Source of the DNA: SXRF01 sp038043465
Lineage (GTDB): Bacteria > Pseudomonadota > Alphaproteobacteria > Rickettsiales > SXRF01
Reading direction: 5' to 3'
Length of the DNA: 64,000 nucleotides
Assembly (NCBI GenBank): GCA_038043465.1
Contig: JBBTBX010000007.1
Location: 1-64,000, forward strand
Below are positions 1 through 8,409 of the stretch, piece by piece. Under the pieces are notes generated by a model. That model did no database searches. It had not been told where the DNA came from and was given only the letters and a program-made list of their open reading frames with translations. A program made the position numbers and the translations under genes. Positions within the stretch are counted from its first letter, which is position 1; every line of letters begins with the position of its first letter.

Positions 1-2
1 GG

Positions 3-47
3 TGGAAAACACCTCAGGAAATTTTTAACCGTTGCACTTCAAAATAG
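3..47 (+). pseudogene. C-terminal end of a possible IS30-like transposase (partial at left edge)
   Basis: The frame from base 3 reads WKTPQEIFNRCTSK and then stops. 'WKTPQEIFN' resembles the conserved C-terminal end of IS30-family transposases (the R-P-R-x-L-G-W/F-K-T-P-x-E-V-F region). The next frame downstream reads VALQN, another ending common in that family, so a one-base shift near the end is possible. Only the tail lies in the window, so the call rests on a very short match. It could equally be the end of an intact transposase that starts to the left. Confidence 0.38.
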
Positions 48-126
48 AATGGGCGACTTGATAGAAAAATTAAGATAACTTCAGGTTATATCGTATTAGG
101 AAACAACGAATTGACAGAGAAGCTAT

Positions 127-372
127 ATGTCGGAGCAAAAGCCAGAAAGTGTGAAGATTAGTGATTTGAATGGTGACGAGCAAAAACTTCTGGAAAGTGC
201 GGTTGATAGATTGCTTAGGGAGAGGGGTTATGATGAAAGTAAGAGAGAAAGCACTATAAAAGAAATCCTTGATAGAGGTGAAAGAGACGTTAAAATGACC
301 CTAATGGTAGAATATGTAAATGGAGTAAAAGATCGCGAAATAGCTGTAAGAACCGATGGATATACGAGGTGA
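127..372 (+). CDS. small hypothetical protein (81 aa)
   Basis: An 81-residue, highly charged protein rich in Glu, Lys, Arg and Asp. It has no signal peptide, no hydrophobic segment and no family motif I recognise. Residues 15-55 look helical, and a short strand-like stretch (MTLMVEYVNG) follows. A weak purine-rich stretch (GAGAAG) precedes the ATG. It lies just after the transposase-like tail and is convergent with the solute-binding protein gene. It may be a lineage-specific small protein, and could be spurious. Confidence 0.45.
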   Translation: MSEQKPESVKISDLNGDEQKLLESAVDRLLRERGYDESKRESTIKEILDRGERDVKMTLMVEYVNGVKDREIAVRTDGYTR

Positions 373-396
373 CTTGAAACAGCTATAGACAGAACA

Positions 397-1218
397 TTAC
401 TTCTTATAATCAATTTCCCAATCACTCAGCCCATAATTATCCATAATTTTTTTCAGCTCACCGCTTGCCCGCATATTTTTAGTTTCTTCAGATATTATAT
501 TTGCATATTTTTGTGAGATTTTTTTGTTTTTAGGCGTGAAAGCTATATATAAGCCATCCCTGCTAGATGGGGGAAGGGATGCAATATCGACAATCTTATC
601 CTTCAGATTGTTTTGAGATAAATAATAATCCATTACGTATTTTGATTCGATGGTTACTCCAATTTTCCCCCTTATAAGTTTGCTGACATTAATCGCAAGC
701 GCATCATTGCCAGACATCATTTCAATATAGGTAGGATTTAGTTTGTATTTTTTTATATACGAGTCAATTTCATCATTGTAGCTATATCCGTCTATTGCTC
801 CGAAAACAATTTTCTTTAGGGAATTTACCCCAGAATATCTCCACGGATTTCCATTTTTTACATATAAATTATTAATCATGAGTCCTTGATTGGTTGTAGG
901 AAATATAAAATCTGGAGCATCTTCAGTTGATGCGCCAATAATGGCTGTATGCATACCTTTTCTGGTTTCCTCTATGGCGCGTGTCCACGGCATAGTTGTA
1001 TACTCAACATCAATATTATGTTTGGCAAATGCCTGCTTGACTATATCGATCATGAACCCTGGATGCGGAGATTTTGGATTACAATTGTATGGACACCAAG
1101 TATCTGCGATTACAGTAATAACTTCCTTTTTGTTATTTGTAGGCGATTCAGTATTTTCTGCATTTACATTAAAGGAAAATGTAAGAATGGAAATAAATAA
1201 AAATATATTTTTGATCAT
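397..1218 (-). CDS. periplasmic solute-binding protein, SBP_bac_3-like
   Basis: A 273-residue protein when started at the ATG whose first base is 1218, which has an AAGG ribosome site about 10 bases upstream. A longer frame from a TTG at 1254 would bury the signal sequence. The N-terminus MIKNIFLFISILTFSFNVNA is a clean signal peptide. The mature part has the family-3 solute-binding layout: an early strand with 'PGFMIDIVKQAF', the central 'MPWTRAIEETRKG', and a late 'FTPKNKKISQKYANIISE...LKKIMDNYGL' helix. Such proteins bind amino acids or similar small molecules for an ABC importer or sensor. No permease or ATPase gene is adjacent, so it may work with a remote transporter or be an orphan binding protein. 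The substrate is unknown. Confidence 0.75.
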   Translation of the reverse strand: MIKNIFLFISILTFSFNVNAENTESPTNNKKEVITVIADTWCPYNCNPKSPHPGFMIDIVKQAFAKHNIDVEYTTMPWTRAIEETRKGMHTAIIGASTEDAPDFIFPTTNQGLMINNLYVKNGNPWRYSGVNSLKKIVFGAIDGYSYNDEIDSYIKKYKLNPTYIEMMSGNDALAINVSKLIRGKIGVTIESKYVMDYYLSQNNLKDKIVDIASLPPSSRDGLYIAFTPKNKKISQKYANIISEETKNMRASGELKKIMDNYGLSDWEIDYKK

Positions 1219-1301
1219 ACAACCAGCCTTTCGTACCCTACATGAATACACCAAGAAGATTTGAGTGCTTATTGCATAAGTTCAAACAAAGAACAACCAG
1301 T

Positions 1302-1407
1302 TATACTCAAAGCATTTCAAGAATTGGCGTTGTTAACCTTCGACTCGTGTAGTTTTTCTACACTTCGTCTCGGTTGTCTAGCCAATTCTTGAAATGCTTT
1401 GAGTATA
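1302..1407. repeat. 106-bp hairpin repeat with 27-bp perfect inverted arms
   Basis: The 27 bases at 1302-1328 are the exact reverse complement of 1381-1407 (arm begins TATACTCAAAGCATTTC). The 52-base centre is also partly self-complementary (GTGTAG-TTTTT-CTACAC), so the whole can fold into one long stem. It holds no gene and lies between two minus-strand genes. It resembles a non-autonomous (MITE- or REP-like) intergenic element; a role in termination is possible. Confidence 0.7.
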
Positions 1408-1412
1408 TAAAA

Positions 1413-2030
1413 TTACTGTAGTATTTTTTTGCTTGTATGATTCTTTGCGTAATTCAATTTTTCCAACAGAATTTCCTTATCTATTGTACCATTAATCTCT
1501 TCGACAGCATTTCCGTTTGCGTCAAAAATTATACTATAGGGAATTGACGGGCTGTAATTCCCTCCCTTTTCTGCAACAATATTTTCAAGTTCTTTCTCGG
1601 TATTGTTATCTATAATATATGGTGTGAATAACTTATTATAATCCCGTTGTAACAGATAATGGGAAAGTTTTGTTTTTTGTTTATCAACCGATATTGGCAG
1701 AAAATTTATTTCATTAATCTTTCCTTCATTTTTCAACGAGGTTATATTTGTCATTAATTTTTTACAATAGCTACACCATGAGGCATACATAAATAGAAAA
1801 GTTGGTTTACCGTTTCCTAATTTTTCTTTAATTTTTTCTGCGGATATTTGTTCAATTTGTGTAGCAAATTGATGAACCTCGTTTTCTGATACTTTTCTAA
1901 GCGGAATCGTATGGATTCCCTCTATCGGGAAAGGTTTTTCAAAGGCAATTGCAACCAAGGCTATAACAAGAGCTGAAACAATCGCTTCTTTTACTGTTAT
2001 AAAGGGCTTGTTTGCTTTTTTGTTTTCCAT
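1413..2030 (-). CDS. membrane-anchored thioredoxin-fold protein
   Basis: A 205-residue protein with an N-terminal membrane anchor (about residues 12-29) followed by a thioredoxin-like domain. The active-site motif is WCSYCKK, with Cys86 and Cys89, in the usual place after a hydrophobic strand (PTFLFMYAS). A cis-Pro-type 'SIPYSIIF' occurs near residue 163, followed by the 'DANGNAV' turn seen in TlpA/DsbE-type proteins. It probably faces the periplasm and acts in disulfide exchange. The partner is not known, and no cytochrome c maturation genes are nearby. It stands alone on the minus strand, divergent from motB. Confidence 0.7.
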   Translation of the reverse strand: MENKKANKPFITVKEAIVSALVIALVAIAFEKPFPIEGIHTIPLRKVSENEVHQFATQIEQISAEKIKEKLGNGKPTFLFMYASWCSYCKKLMTNITSLKNEGKINEINFLPISVDKQKTKLSHYLLQRDYNKLFTPYIIDNNTEKELENIVAEKGGNYSPSIPYSIIFDANGNAVEEINGTIDKEILLEKLNYAKNHTSKKILQ

Positions 2031-2153
2031 GAAGGCTTTGATAAAGTATAATATTTTGTCTGCCTGTCAGTATACATAAAATTATAATTAAAGCCACTAT
2101 TATACTGTATCGATAATTCTTTATTAAGATATTTTTGTAATAATTGCTAACAT

Positions 2154-3200
2154 ATGGCAGCAAATGACCCACCAATTGTAATAAAGCGTATCAAGAAAGT
2201 AGCTGGCGGACATCACGGCGGTGCGTGGAAGGTTGCTTATGCCGATTTCGTGACCGCGATGATGGCGTTCTTTTTGTTAATGTGGTTGTTAAGTTCTACT
2301 ACTACAGAACAAAAAATGGGTCTGGCAGAATATTTTACGCCAACGATTGGTATTAAGGATTCCATGGGTATTGGGATGAAGGGTGGCTTAAGTGCTTCGG
2401 AGGCTGGTAAATCTAAAAATGATTTGACGGCAGTTGGTCTGGTCGTTGGACAGGTTAAGCAGGGTGATGTTAGTGGTCCTCCTAATCCGGAAAAAGGTGA
2501 AAGTGATCCAGAAGCTGAATCAACCAGTGAGAGTGCGAAGCCTGTAGAAAATACGGAAGATGCGGAACATATGCAGTCTGCTGCAGAAGATATTAAGCAG
2601 GCATTGGAAAATCAGGAAGATTTAAAAGATTACAAAAGTAACGTCCTGATTAAAGACACACCTGAAGGTCTTAAAATCGACATGATTGACGATGCAAAAA
2701 AACCAATGTTTGTGCCAGGTGGAGCAATACTTACGGAAACTGGAAAAAAGGTTCTTGATAGTATGGCAAGGATGGTGGCAAAAACCCCAAATAATATTTC
2801 AATCAAAGGTCATACGGATTCTCCGTCTTCAACTCAGAATCCGCAATATACTATCTGGGAATTATCGGCGGACAGAGCAAATTCTGCACGTCGGATGCTT
2901 TCAACAACTCAGCTTGAGATGGAGCGAGTAGTGAAAGTAGAAGCAATGGCTGATAAGGAATTGCTTGTGCCGACTGAGCCTAGCAGCCCGCGCAACCGGC
3001 GTATTACTATTATTATTCTTCGTGGTTCGTATTTTAAAGATCCAAAAGCTGTTCCAACTACTCGTTCATTGCTTTCAGTTCCAGATGCAAAAATTAAAAA
3101 GGAAGAACCTAAGAAAACAGAAAAAGATGCTGATGGCTCTTCTAAGGAATCAAGTCCATCAGGAGATTCTATTTTTAATCCGGTTACAGAAAAAAAATAA
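2154..3200 (+). CDS. motB: flagellar motor protein MotB
   Basis: A 348-residue stator protein. The N-terminal plug/transmembrane part is typical: a basic start, 'GGAWKVAYADFVTAMMAFFLLMWLLSS' in two pieces around Asp31, which matches the proton-carrying Asp of MotB (Asp32 in E. coli). A long acidic linker (about residues 105-160) leads to an OmpA-like peptidoglycan-binding domain (about 180-290) with 'IKGHTDS' and 'ELSADRANSARRML'. A charged low-complexity tail follows. The protein anchors the stator in the cell wall and forms the proton channel with MotA. motA is not next to it, although the two are usually a pair. The protease gene follows after five bases. Confidence 0.93.
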   Translation: MAANDPPIVIKRIKKVAGGHHGGAWKVAYADFVTAMMAFFLLMWLLSSTTTEQKMGLAEYFTPTIGIKDSMGIGMKGGLSASEAGKSKNDLTAVGLVVGQVKQGDVSGPPNPEKGESDPEAESTSESAKPVENTEDAEHMQSAAEDIKQALENQEDLKDYKSNVLIKDTPEGLKIDMIDDAKKPMFVPGGAILTETGKKVLDSMARMVAKTPNNISIKGHTDSPSSTQNPQYTIWELSADRANSARRMLSTTQLEMERVVKVEAMADKELLVPTEPSSPRNRRITIIILRGSYFKDPKAVPTTRSLLSVPDAKIKKEEPKKTEKDADGSSKESSPSGDSIFNPVTEKK

Positions 3201-3205
3201 AATTT

Positions 3206-3943
3206 ATGTTTTTAAAAAACTGTGTACATGTATTTCTATTCTTATTGGTTCTGGTTTCAACTCCATCAGTTGCAAGGGCTCAGGGAGCTAAGCTGATCGC
3301 CTATACGTCTGGAACCGGATTTTTTGTTACCCGTGACGGGCATATACTCACCAATGATCATATTATAAATAATTGCGATAAGATTAGTGTGCATGGTGAT
3401 GGGATATCTACTAAAGCTACACTGGTGGCGCGTGACAAGGAGCATGATCTGGCTCTGCTTAAAGCGGCATTTACCAGCGTGAATATGGCTTATTTTAATT
3501 CCATGAAACAGCCGTTAACATCTGGTGATCCAGTAGTTATTATTGGTTATCCTGGCGAGTCATGGCGTAAACATAATCCTATTGTGCGGTCATCGACTAT
3601 TATTGATTTAAAAGGACCGACCGGTGAAGAAAAATGGTTGCAGTTTAACGATTCAATACAGCATGGCAACTCAGGCGGCCCACTTCTTGATAGTACCGGA
3701 AATGTTGTTGGCGTGGTTGTCGCTAAATCTGAGCTACATATTGTAAAGGTTGGTTATGAAGCAGAAAACATTGTAAAGAAATCTGACATAGCCATAAGTT
3801 TGCCAATAGTAAAAAAATTTCTTGAAGAAAACAATGTACAGTATCAGACGGCTGACTCCGGTCTATATCTGTCAGTGGACAGAGTCAATGACAGGGCACG
3901 GCCATTTATTGTCAACGTGCATTGCCGTGTTGCTGGACAATAA
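3206..3943 (+). CDS. secreted trypsin-like serine protease (S1C/HtrA-like, no PDZ)
   Basis: A 245-residue protein with a signal peptide (residues 1-25, cleavage after VARA/Q). The chymotrypsin-fold protease domain has a complete triad: His52 (TNDHII), Asp81 (EHDLALL) and Ser156 (GNSGGP). It is shorter than DegP/DegQ and has no PDZ domain after the protease, only about 50 extra residues. It starts five bases after motB, so the two are probably co-transcribed, with weak translation signals. It likely degrades or trims proteins in the periplasm or outside the cell. A link to the flagellar stator is only a guess from position. Confidence 0.82.
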   Translation: MFLKNCVHVFLFLLVLVSTPSVARAQGAKLIAYTSGTGFFVTRDGHILTNDHIINNCDKISVHGDGISTKATLVARDKEHDLALLKAAFTSVNMAYFNSMKQPLTSGDPVVIIGYPGESWRKHNPIVRSSTIIDLKGPTGEEKWLQFNDSIQHGNSGGPLLDSTGNVVGVVVAKSELHIVKVGYEAENIVKKSDIAISLPIVKKFLEENNVQYQTADSGLYLSVDRVNDRARPFIVNVHCRVAGQ

Positions 3944-4030
3944 TTTAGTTGGCAGGCACTTTTTTCCCCTTTATATAGTTTTAATAATAATAATTTCTGC
4001 TATTACTTATTTTATTAATTATAATTTTGT

Positions 4031-5137
4031 ATGGAATTAATTTTTATGCAGATTTTACACGGAACTTATATAATTGCTGAGGCTGGAGTTAATCATAACG
4101 GCAGCGAAGAAAAAGCGATTGAGCTAGTTGATATTGCTGTTGCTGCTGGTGCGAATGCGGTTAAGTTTCAGGCGTTTTCACCACAGGCACTGGTTACTAA
4201 ATCTGCAGCCACCGCTAATTATCAAGCAAAGAATCTAGGTGATGATTCAATATCGCAATATGAAATGTTGGAAAAGTTGAAGCTGCCGGAAGGCGCATTG
4301 GTTAGGATTAATGAATATTGTAAAAAGCAAAATATAGATTTTCTTTGCACTCCTTTTGATAATGGCAGTCTTGATTATCTGGTAAAAAATACCTCAATGC
4401 CATATCTTAAATTATCCTCCGGTGAAATAACCAATGGTCATTTCTTACTCGCTGCTGTTCGCACCGGAGTGCCTATTATACTTTCCACCGGAATGTCTAA
4501 TATTTATGAAATAGGCGAAGCACTGAGTGTGTTATATTATGGGTATAATTACCCGATTGGTTATCCAAGGAATTTATATAGTATTACACCTTTGATGCTT
4601 ACCTATCTGCGTAGCAAAGTTATATTGCTGCATTGTGTAAGCCAATATCCGGCATCGATAACTGCTACTAACCTGAAAGCGATAGATACACTGCGCGATA
4701 TTTTTGGGTTACGCGTGGGGCTTTCTGACCACAGCCTTGGAATCAATATGGCAATTGCCGCTGTTGCCCGTGGTGCTTCAGTTATTGAAAAACATTTCAC
4801 CTATGACTTAAACGCTGCTGGACCGGATCATGCCGCATCGCTTTCTCCTTCGGCACTTAAGAACATGGTTTCCTGCATTCGTGAGGTAGAGCTTGGAATA
4901 GGAAACGGAGAAAAAATCTGCCAGCCCGAAGAGGAAGATACAAGGATTGCTGCGCGCAGAAGTGTTGTCGCTTCTGTGGCTATTAAGAAAGGGGCTGTTT
5001 TTTCAGAAAAAAATATTGCCTGCAAGCGACCATCAACTGGCGGCATTTCGCCCAATCGTTTCTGGGATTTACTTGGCAAAGAAGCAAAGTTTGATTATGC
5101 TGCCGATGATTTCATTGGAGTAGTAGAATTACAATGA
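4031..5137 (+). CDS. neuB: NeuB-family nonulosonic acid synthase (sialic/legionaminic/pseudaminic type)
   Basis: A 368-residue protein with a NeuB TIM-barrel (about residues 12-285; 'YIIAEAGVNHNGS', 'VKFQAFSP', 'LKLSSGEITN', 'ILSTGMS', 'GLSDHS', 'VIEKHF') and a C-terminal SAF/antifreeze-like domain (about 305-365; 'RRSVVAS..IKKGAVFS'). The family condenses phosphoenolpyruvate with a 6-carbon amino sugar to give a 9-carbon acid. An in-frame ATG at 4046 (MQILHG) is an equally good start; neither has a strong ribosome site. It overlaps the next gene by four bases (ATGA), so the two are translationally coupled. The exact product (legionaminic, pseudaminic or sialic acid) cannot be told from sequence alone. 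Confidence 0.87.
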   Translation: MELIFMQILHGTYIIAEAGVNHNGSEEKAIELVDIAVAAGANAVKFQAFSPQALVTKSAATANYQAKNLGDDSISQYEMLEKLKLPEGALVRINEYCKKQNIDFLCTPFDNGSLDYLVKNTSMPYLKLSSGEITNGHFLLAAVRTGVPIILSTGMSNIYEIGEALSVLYYGYNYPIGYPRNLYSITPLMLTYLRSKVILLHCVSQYPASITATNLKAIDTLRDIFGLRVGLSDHSLGINMAIAAVARGASVIEKHFTYDLNAAGPDHAASLSPSALKNMVSCIREVELGIGNGEKICQPEEEDTRIAARRSVVASVAIKKGAVFSEKNIACKRPSTGGISPNRFWDLLGKEAKFDYAADDFIGVVELQ

Positions 5138-6204
5138 GTAATAATAGAGTTTCTTTTCCTCTTATTCCCGCAGCTGAGGTGCAGGTCAGAGAGGACTTAC
5201 CAGTTCTTAAGGCACTGCAGATTATTGAAAGCAGTATAGCAAAAATAGCTCTGGTTATAGATAGTTCCAACAAACTTCTTGGCTCTATCACCGATGGCGA
5301 TATACGCAGGGCTTTCCTTAAAGGATGTACAGGGCAGTCGCCGGTTCGTGAAGTTATGCATTCATCACCTAGAACAATGCTGTCCTCAAGCACAAAGAAT
5401 CAAATAATAGAAGTAATGCTTGTCGAAAAAATAAAGCAGATTCCGCTGCTGGAAGCAGATGGGACTCTGCTTGGCATAGCAATATACGATATGCTCACCG
5501 GTTTTGAGAGAGTACCAAGAGACAATCCTGTCGTGATTATGGCTGGTGGAAAAGGTAAACGCCTGTTGCCGCTCACTGCCGATATACCCAAGCCGATGAT
5601 TGAAGTTGGTGGCAAGCCGATACTGGAAAAAATATTGCAGCATTTTATTACCCAAGGTTTTAGCAATTTTTATTTCGCGGTTAATTATCTTGGCAATGTT
5701 ATTGAAGATTATTTCGCTGATGGCAGTAAATGGAATTGCAATATAAAATATGTGCGTGAGAAAGATTTTCTGGGAACGGCCGGTGCTTTGTCATTGCTCA
5801 AATCAGAGATAAAGAAATCTTTCATAGTTATCAACGGCGATATTATAACTTCCTTAGATTTTTGTGATTTGCTTGATTATCATGACAGCAGCAAGGCAAT
5901 TGCCACCGTCTGCGCCCGCCAACATCTGACCTCTGTGCCTTATGGCGTGATTAAACTGAAGGATGGCAAGCTGGAAGCTATCGTTGAGAAACCGGTATAT
6001 GAAGATTTAATCAGTGCCGGGATTTATGCGTTTACACCAGAAGTGTTAGGTTTTATCACTGACAGTACAGTTATTGATATGCCGGATGTGCTTTTGTCTC
6101 TGGCAAAAGAGAATCAGAAGGTTGATATATTTCCCATGAAGGAAGATTGGGTTGATGTGGGAAGGCATGATGATCTGGAGCATGTTAAATCATCATTTGT
6201 TTAA
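5134..6204 (+). CDS. CBS-domain sugar-phosphate nucleotidyltransferase (PtmE-like)
   Basis: A 356-residue fusion. Residues 1-125 form a tandem CBS pair ('LVIDSSNKLLGSITDGDIRRAFL', 'IPLLEADGTLLGIAIYDML'). Residues 130-356 form a nucleotidyltransferase with the signature 'VVIMAGGKGKRLLPLT' and 'KPMIEVGGKPIL'. This architecture is that of Campylobacter PtmE, a glucosamine-1-phosphate guanylyltransferase of the GDP-legionaminic acid route. With the overlapping NeuB gene, a role in nonulosonic acid synthesis is the natural reading. The CBS pair may sense a nucleotide. The remaining legionaminate genes are not in the window. A hairpin terminator follows the stop. Confidence 0.83.
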   Translation: MSNNRVSFPLIPAAEVQVREDLPVLKALQIIESSIAKIALVIDSSNKLLGSITDGDIRRAFLKGCTGQSPVREVMHSSPRTMLSSSTKNQIIEVMLVEKIKQIPLLEADGTLLGIAIYDMLTGFERVPRDNPVVIMAGGKGKRLLPLTADIPKPMIEVGGKPILEKILQHFITQGFSNFYFAVNYLGNVIEDYFADGSKWNCNIKYVREKDFLGTAGALSLLKSEIKKSFIVINGDIITSLDFCDLLDYHDSSKAIATVCARQHLTSVPYGVIKLKDGKLEAIVEKPVYEDLISAGIYAFTPEVLGFITDSTVIDMPDVLLSLAKENQKVDIFPMKEDWVDVGRHDDLEHVKSSFV

Positions 6205-6210
6205 GGCATA

Positions 6211-6246
6211 AAAAAAGCCCCGAATGTTTCCATTCAGGGCTTTCTT
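6211..6246. terminator. bidirectional rho-independent terminator
   Basis: The stem GCCCCGAATG / CATTCAGGGC is flanked by A-rich and T-rich runs, so it can serve both the nucleotidyltransferase gene (+) and the phasin gene (-), which converge here. One mismatch interrupts the stem. Confidence 0.75.
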
Positions 6247-6267
6247 ATTTATTAGAACCGGCTGTGA

Positions 6268-6690
6268 TTAAGCAGCAGATTTCTTTTTAGAAGAAGCAGC
6301 TGTCGCAGAAGCTGAGCTGATTTCTTCCAGGCTTTCAGCAGTACGACGGTTTAAAACGTCAAAAGCTTCAAAGCTTGATTTGGTAACCAGTTCGCTAACT
6401 TCGCGAAGGTTGGTAAGGGTGTTTTCAAAAAAAGCTTTCATCAGGTCAGATTGTTTGCTGATAGCGTTTTCTGGTGTACCGCTGGTCATAAGGTCTTTTG
6501 AAACTTTAAGCGCGTTATCGATGTTAGCGCGGGCAACTTCAGCCTGACGGCGGGTAATCGCTTGCGCGCTTTCAACTACTACCTGGTTGGCAGCAGAAAG
6601 AGCTTCCATATTACGACGACCAGTTGAGAAAATCTGGTTGAAATCCATAGTGTTTTTGAACATATCTGCAAATGCTTGGTTGTAAGACAT
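6268..6690 (-). CDS. phasin family protein
   Basis: A 140-residue, almost all-helical protein with the phasin signature 'NMEALSAANQVVVESAQAITRRQAEVARANIDNA' in pieces around residues 27-60, and an Ala/Lys-rich tail like those of PHA granule proteins. A strong AGGAG ribosome site precedes the ATG. Phasins coat polyhydroxyalkanoate granules; some members of the family have other roles. No PHA synthase gene is in the window, so granule association is inferred from the family. It lies downstream of ybjN-proC on the same strand but has its own 120-base upstream region. Confidence 0.85.
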   Translation of the reverse strand: MSYNQAFADMFKNTMDFNQIFSTGRRNMEALSAANQVVVESAQAITRRQAEVARANIDNALKVSKDLMTSGTPENAISKQSDLMKAFFENTLTNLREVSELVTKSSFEAFDVLNRRTAESLEEISSASATAASSKKKSAA

Positions 6691-6809
6691 AATAATTCTC
6701 CTAGAATAAGTTGTTTAATATATACTTCTAATAACCCCGAATTAGGGAAGCACCATACAGTATATATAATAGTAAGTCAACCAAAAATGTTGCACTGCAC
6801 AATTTTTTA

Positions 6810-7595
6810 TTATTCCAGTTCTTTCGCACGTTTTATCGCCGCCTGCACGGCTTCGTTTAGCAATTTTTCTAAAGCGTCTTTATCCATAAGAACACCCAGC
6901 GCAGCTTCGGTTGTACCACCTTTGCTGGTAACATTTTGTCGTAATTTTTCAAATGTTTCTGGTGACTTTGCGGCAAGGTGCAAACTGCCATGTGTCATTT
7001 CCAGTGCCAACTCACGAGCGATTATTTCTTCCAGTCCTGCATCGATTCCAGCCTTGGTCAGGGCTTCCAGGAAAAGGAATACATAAGCCGGGCCACTTCC
7101 AGAAATAGCGGTTACGGCGTCCATTTTACTTTCATCAACCCATAAAGTTTTGCCGAATGCTTCCATCAAAGCTGTTGCCGATGCCTTATCTATATCTGAA
7201 ATATTTGCACTGGCACATAATGCGGTAATAGCCTTGCCAACAAGGGCAGGGGTGTTAGGCATCGCGCGAATAATCTTTGCTTCGGCTCCAAGATGTTGAG
7301 AAAAAAAGCTGACGGATTTGCCGGCGGCAATAGAGATGTAAAGAGGCGAAGAAGCAAAACGTTTATGATATTGTGGCAAAATTTCCGCGAGCTGCCCAGG
7401 CTTGGCAGCGAAAACAATTATCTTCGGTTTTGTATTTTCTGGTAACGCAGATAAATCTTTAAAAACGCAGTCGCCTGCGGAATGATTGGGATCGATAATA
7501 TAAAATTCTGAAATGCCATGAGCAGTGCTTTTCTGCCAGCTTGTGAGCATAGCACTTCCCATATTACCGCAGCCGACGAGGAGGAGAGAGGTCAT
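6810..7595 (-). CDS. proC: pyrroline-5-carboxylate reductase
   Basis: A 261-residue enzyme of normal length. The N-terminal Rossmann motif is 'LLVGCGNMGSAM' (residues 5-16). The C-terminal dimer domain has 'MDAVTAISGSGPAYVFLFLEAL' in pieces and the family motif 'VTSKGGTTEAAL' near the end. It catalyses the last step of proline synthesis, reducing pyrroline-5-carboxylate with NAD(P)H. There is no Shine-Dalgarno sequence: the start codon follows a short-word inverted repeat (7603-7679) by seven bases, and that repeat fills nearly the whole gap to ybjN. Confidence 0.95.
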   Translation of the reverse strand: MTSLLLVGCGNMGSAMLTSWQKSTAHGISEFYIIDPNHSAGDCVFKDLSALPENTKPKIIVFAAKPGQLAEILPQYHKRFASSPLYISIAAGKSVSFFSQHLGAEAKIIRAMPNTPALVGKAITALCASANISDIDKASATALMEAFGKTLWVDESKMDAVTAISGSGPAYVFLFLEALTKAGIDAGLEEIIARELALEMTHGSLHLAAKSPETFEKLRQNVTSKGGTTEAALGVLMDKDALEKLLNEAVQAAIKRAKELE

Positions 7596-7602
7596 GTTGT
7601 TA

Positions 7603-7679
7603 TAGTTACTAGTTGCTAGTTACGAGTTACTAGTAAATATAATTAGCACTAGCAACTAGTAACTAGCAACTAGTAACTA
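7603..7679. repeat. short-word inverted repeat before proC
   Basis: Two 32-base arms made of repeated 'AGTTACTAGTTGCT'-type words face each other (7603-7634 and 7648-7679), differing at a few positions. The element fills the proC-ybjN gap and ends seven bases before the proC start codon, displacing any ribosome-binding site. It is non-coding. It could form a hairpin in the mRNA. Confidence 0.7.
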
Positions 7680-7682
7680 AAC

Positions 7683-8198
7683 TTACGCTTCCGCGATTGT
7701 CTCAAACAATGCAATTTCGATTGCTTCAGCCGGAGTTTTTCCACCCCATACTACTGATTGGAAAGCTGGGTAGAAGCGTTCACATTCGCTGATGGCAAGA
7801 TCAAGAAGCTCTTGTAAATGTTCTGCTGTCGTTCCGGCTCCGTCACGAAGTAATAGTGAGTGGCGGAACACAATTGAATTGTCTTCAGTGCATAATCCGA
7901 AATGCCCGATCCACAATTTTTCATTCGCCAATGCAAGTAGCGGATAAATTTTGCCTATAGATTGTTTTTGGAATTTATTATCCATAGCGCAGGATAAAGT
8001 CAGACCGCCTGAATCCTCGCGACCCGAGTCTTTCTGCCATGTAAACCATATGCGGTAGTTGCACCACATACCAGTTACTTCGGCAACAAGTTCACCATCC
8101 GCCGGACGATCAAATACCCAATCACGATCCATAATCACCAACTCGGCTATGTCGAGTGGGTTATAAATTTTATCGGTTTTGCTCTGTAGCGATTTCAT
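7683..8198 (-). CDS. YbjN domain-containing protein
   Basis: A 171-residue protein of the YbjN family (COG5465-type) found across Alphaproteobacteria next to proC. It shows the family pattern: an N-terminal two-layer fold with 'DWVFDRPADGELVAEVTG', 'NYRIWFTWQ', then 'IYPLLALANEKLWIGHFGL' and 'GAGTTAEHLQELLDLAISECERFYPAFQSVVW'. The fold resembles secretion chaperones, but the function in this lineage is unknown. A GGAG ribosome site precedes the ATG. It heads a ybjN-proC unit. Confidence 0.85.
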   Translation of the reverse strand: MKSLQSKTDKIYNPLDIAELVIMDRDWVFDRPADGELVAEVTGMWCNYRIWFTWQKDSGREDSGGLTLSCAMDNKFQKQSIGKIYPLLALANEKLWIGHFGLCTEDNSIVFRHSLLLRDGAGTTAEHLQELLDLAISECERFYPAFQSVVWGGKTPAEAIEIALFETIAEA

Positions 8199-8366
8199 TT
8201 TTAATTCTCCAAATACAGTATAAAAAATTATCTAAAAAAATTGTGTAAAATTTTGTGAAAAAAATACGCTGCAAATAAGATACAGCGCGACTTCTATAGA
8301 TCAATTCTGACACGGAATGATTCAAAAATCCATTACTTTAAGAAGTAATGAATAAAATTTATTTTA

Positions 8367-8380
8367 TTGATATATATCAA
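8367..8380. promoter_or_regulatory. FNR/FixK-type palindrome candidate
   Basis: The 14 bases TTGATATATATCAA fit the FNR/FixK/Anr consensus TTGAT-N4-ATCAA exactly. They lie 168 bases upstream of ybjN and 30 bases past the end of ubiK, in an AT-rich non-coding stretch, where such a palindrome can occur by chance. If functional it would more likely control the ybjN-proC unit. Confidence 0.35.
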
Positions 8381-8409
8381 GTTGTTGCTTTGATAAAATG
8401 CACATGGCG

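Noticed and set aside
7603..7679. CRISPR-like repeated words
   Set aside because: The words are immediately adjacent and inverted, with no unique spacers of constant length and no cas genes.
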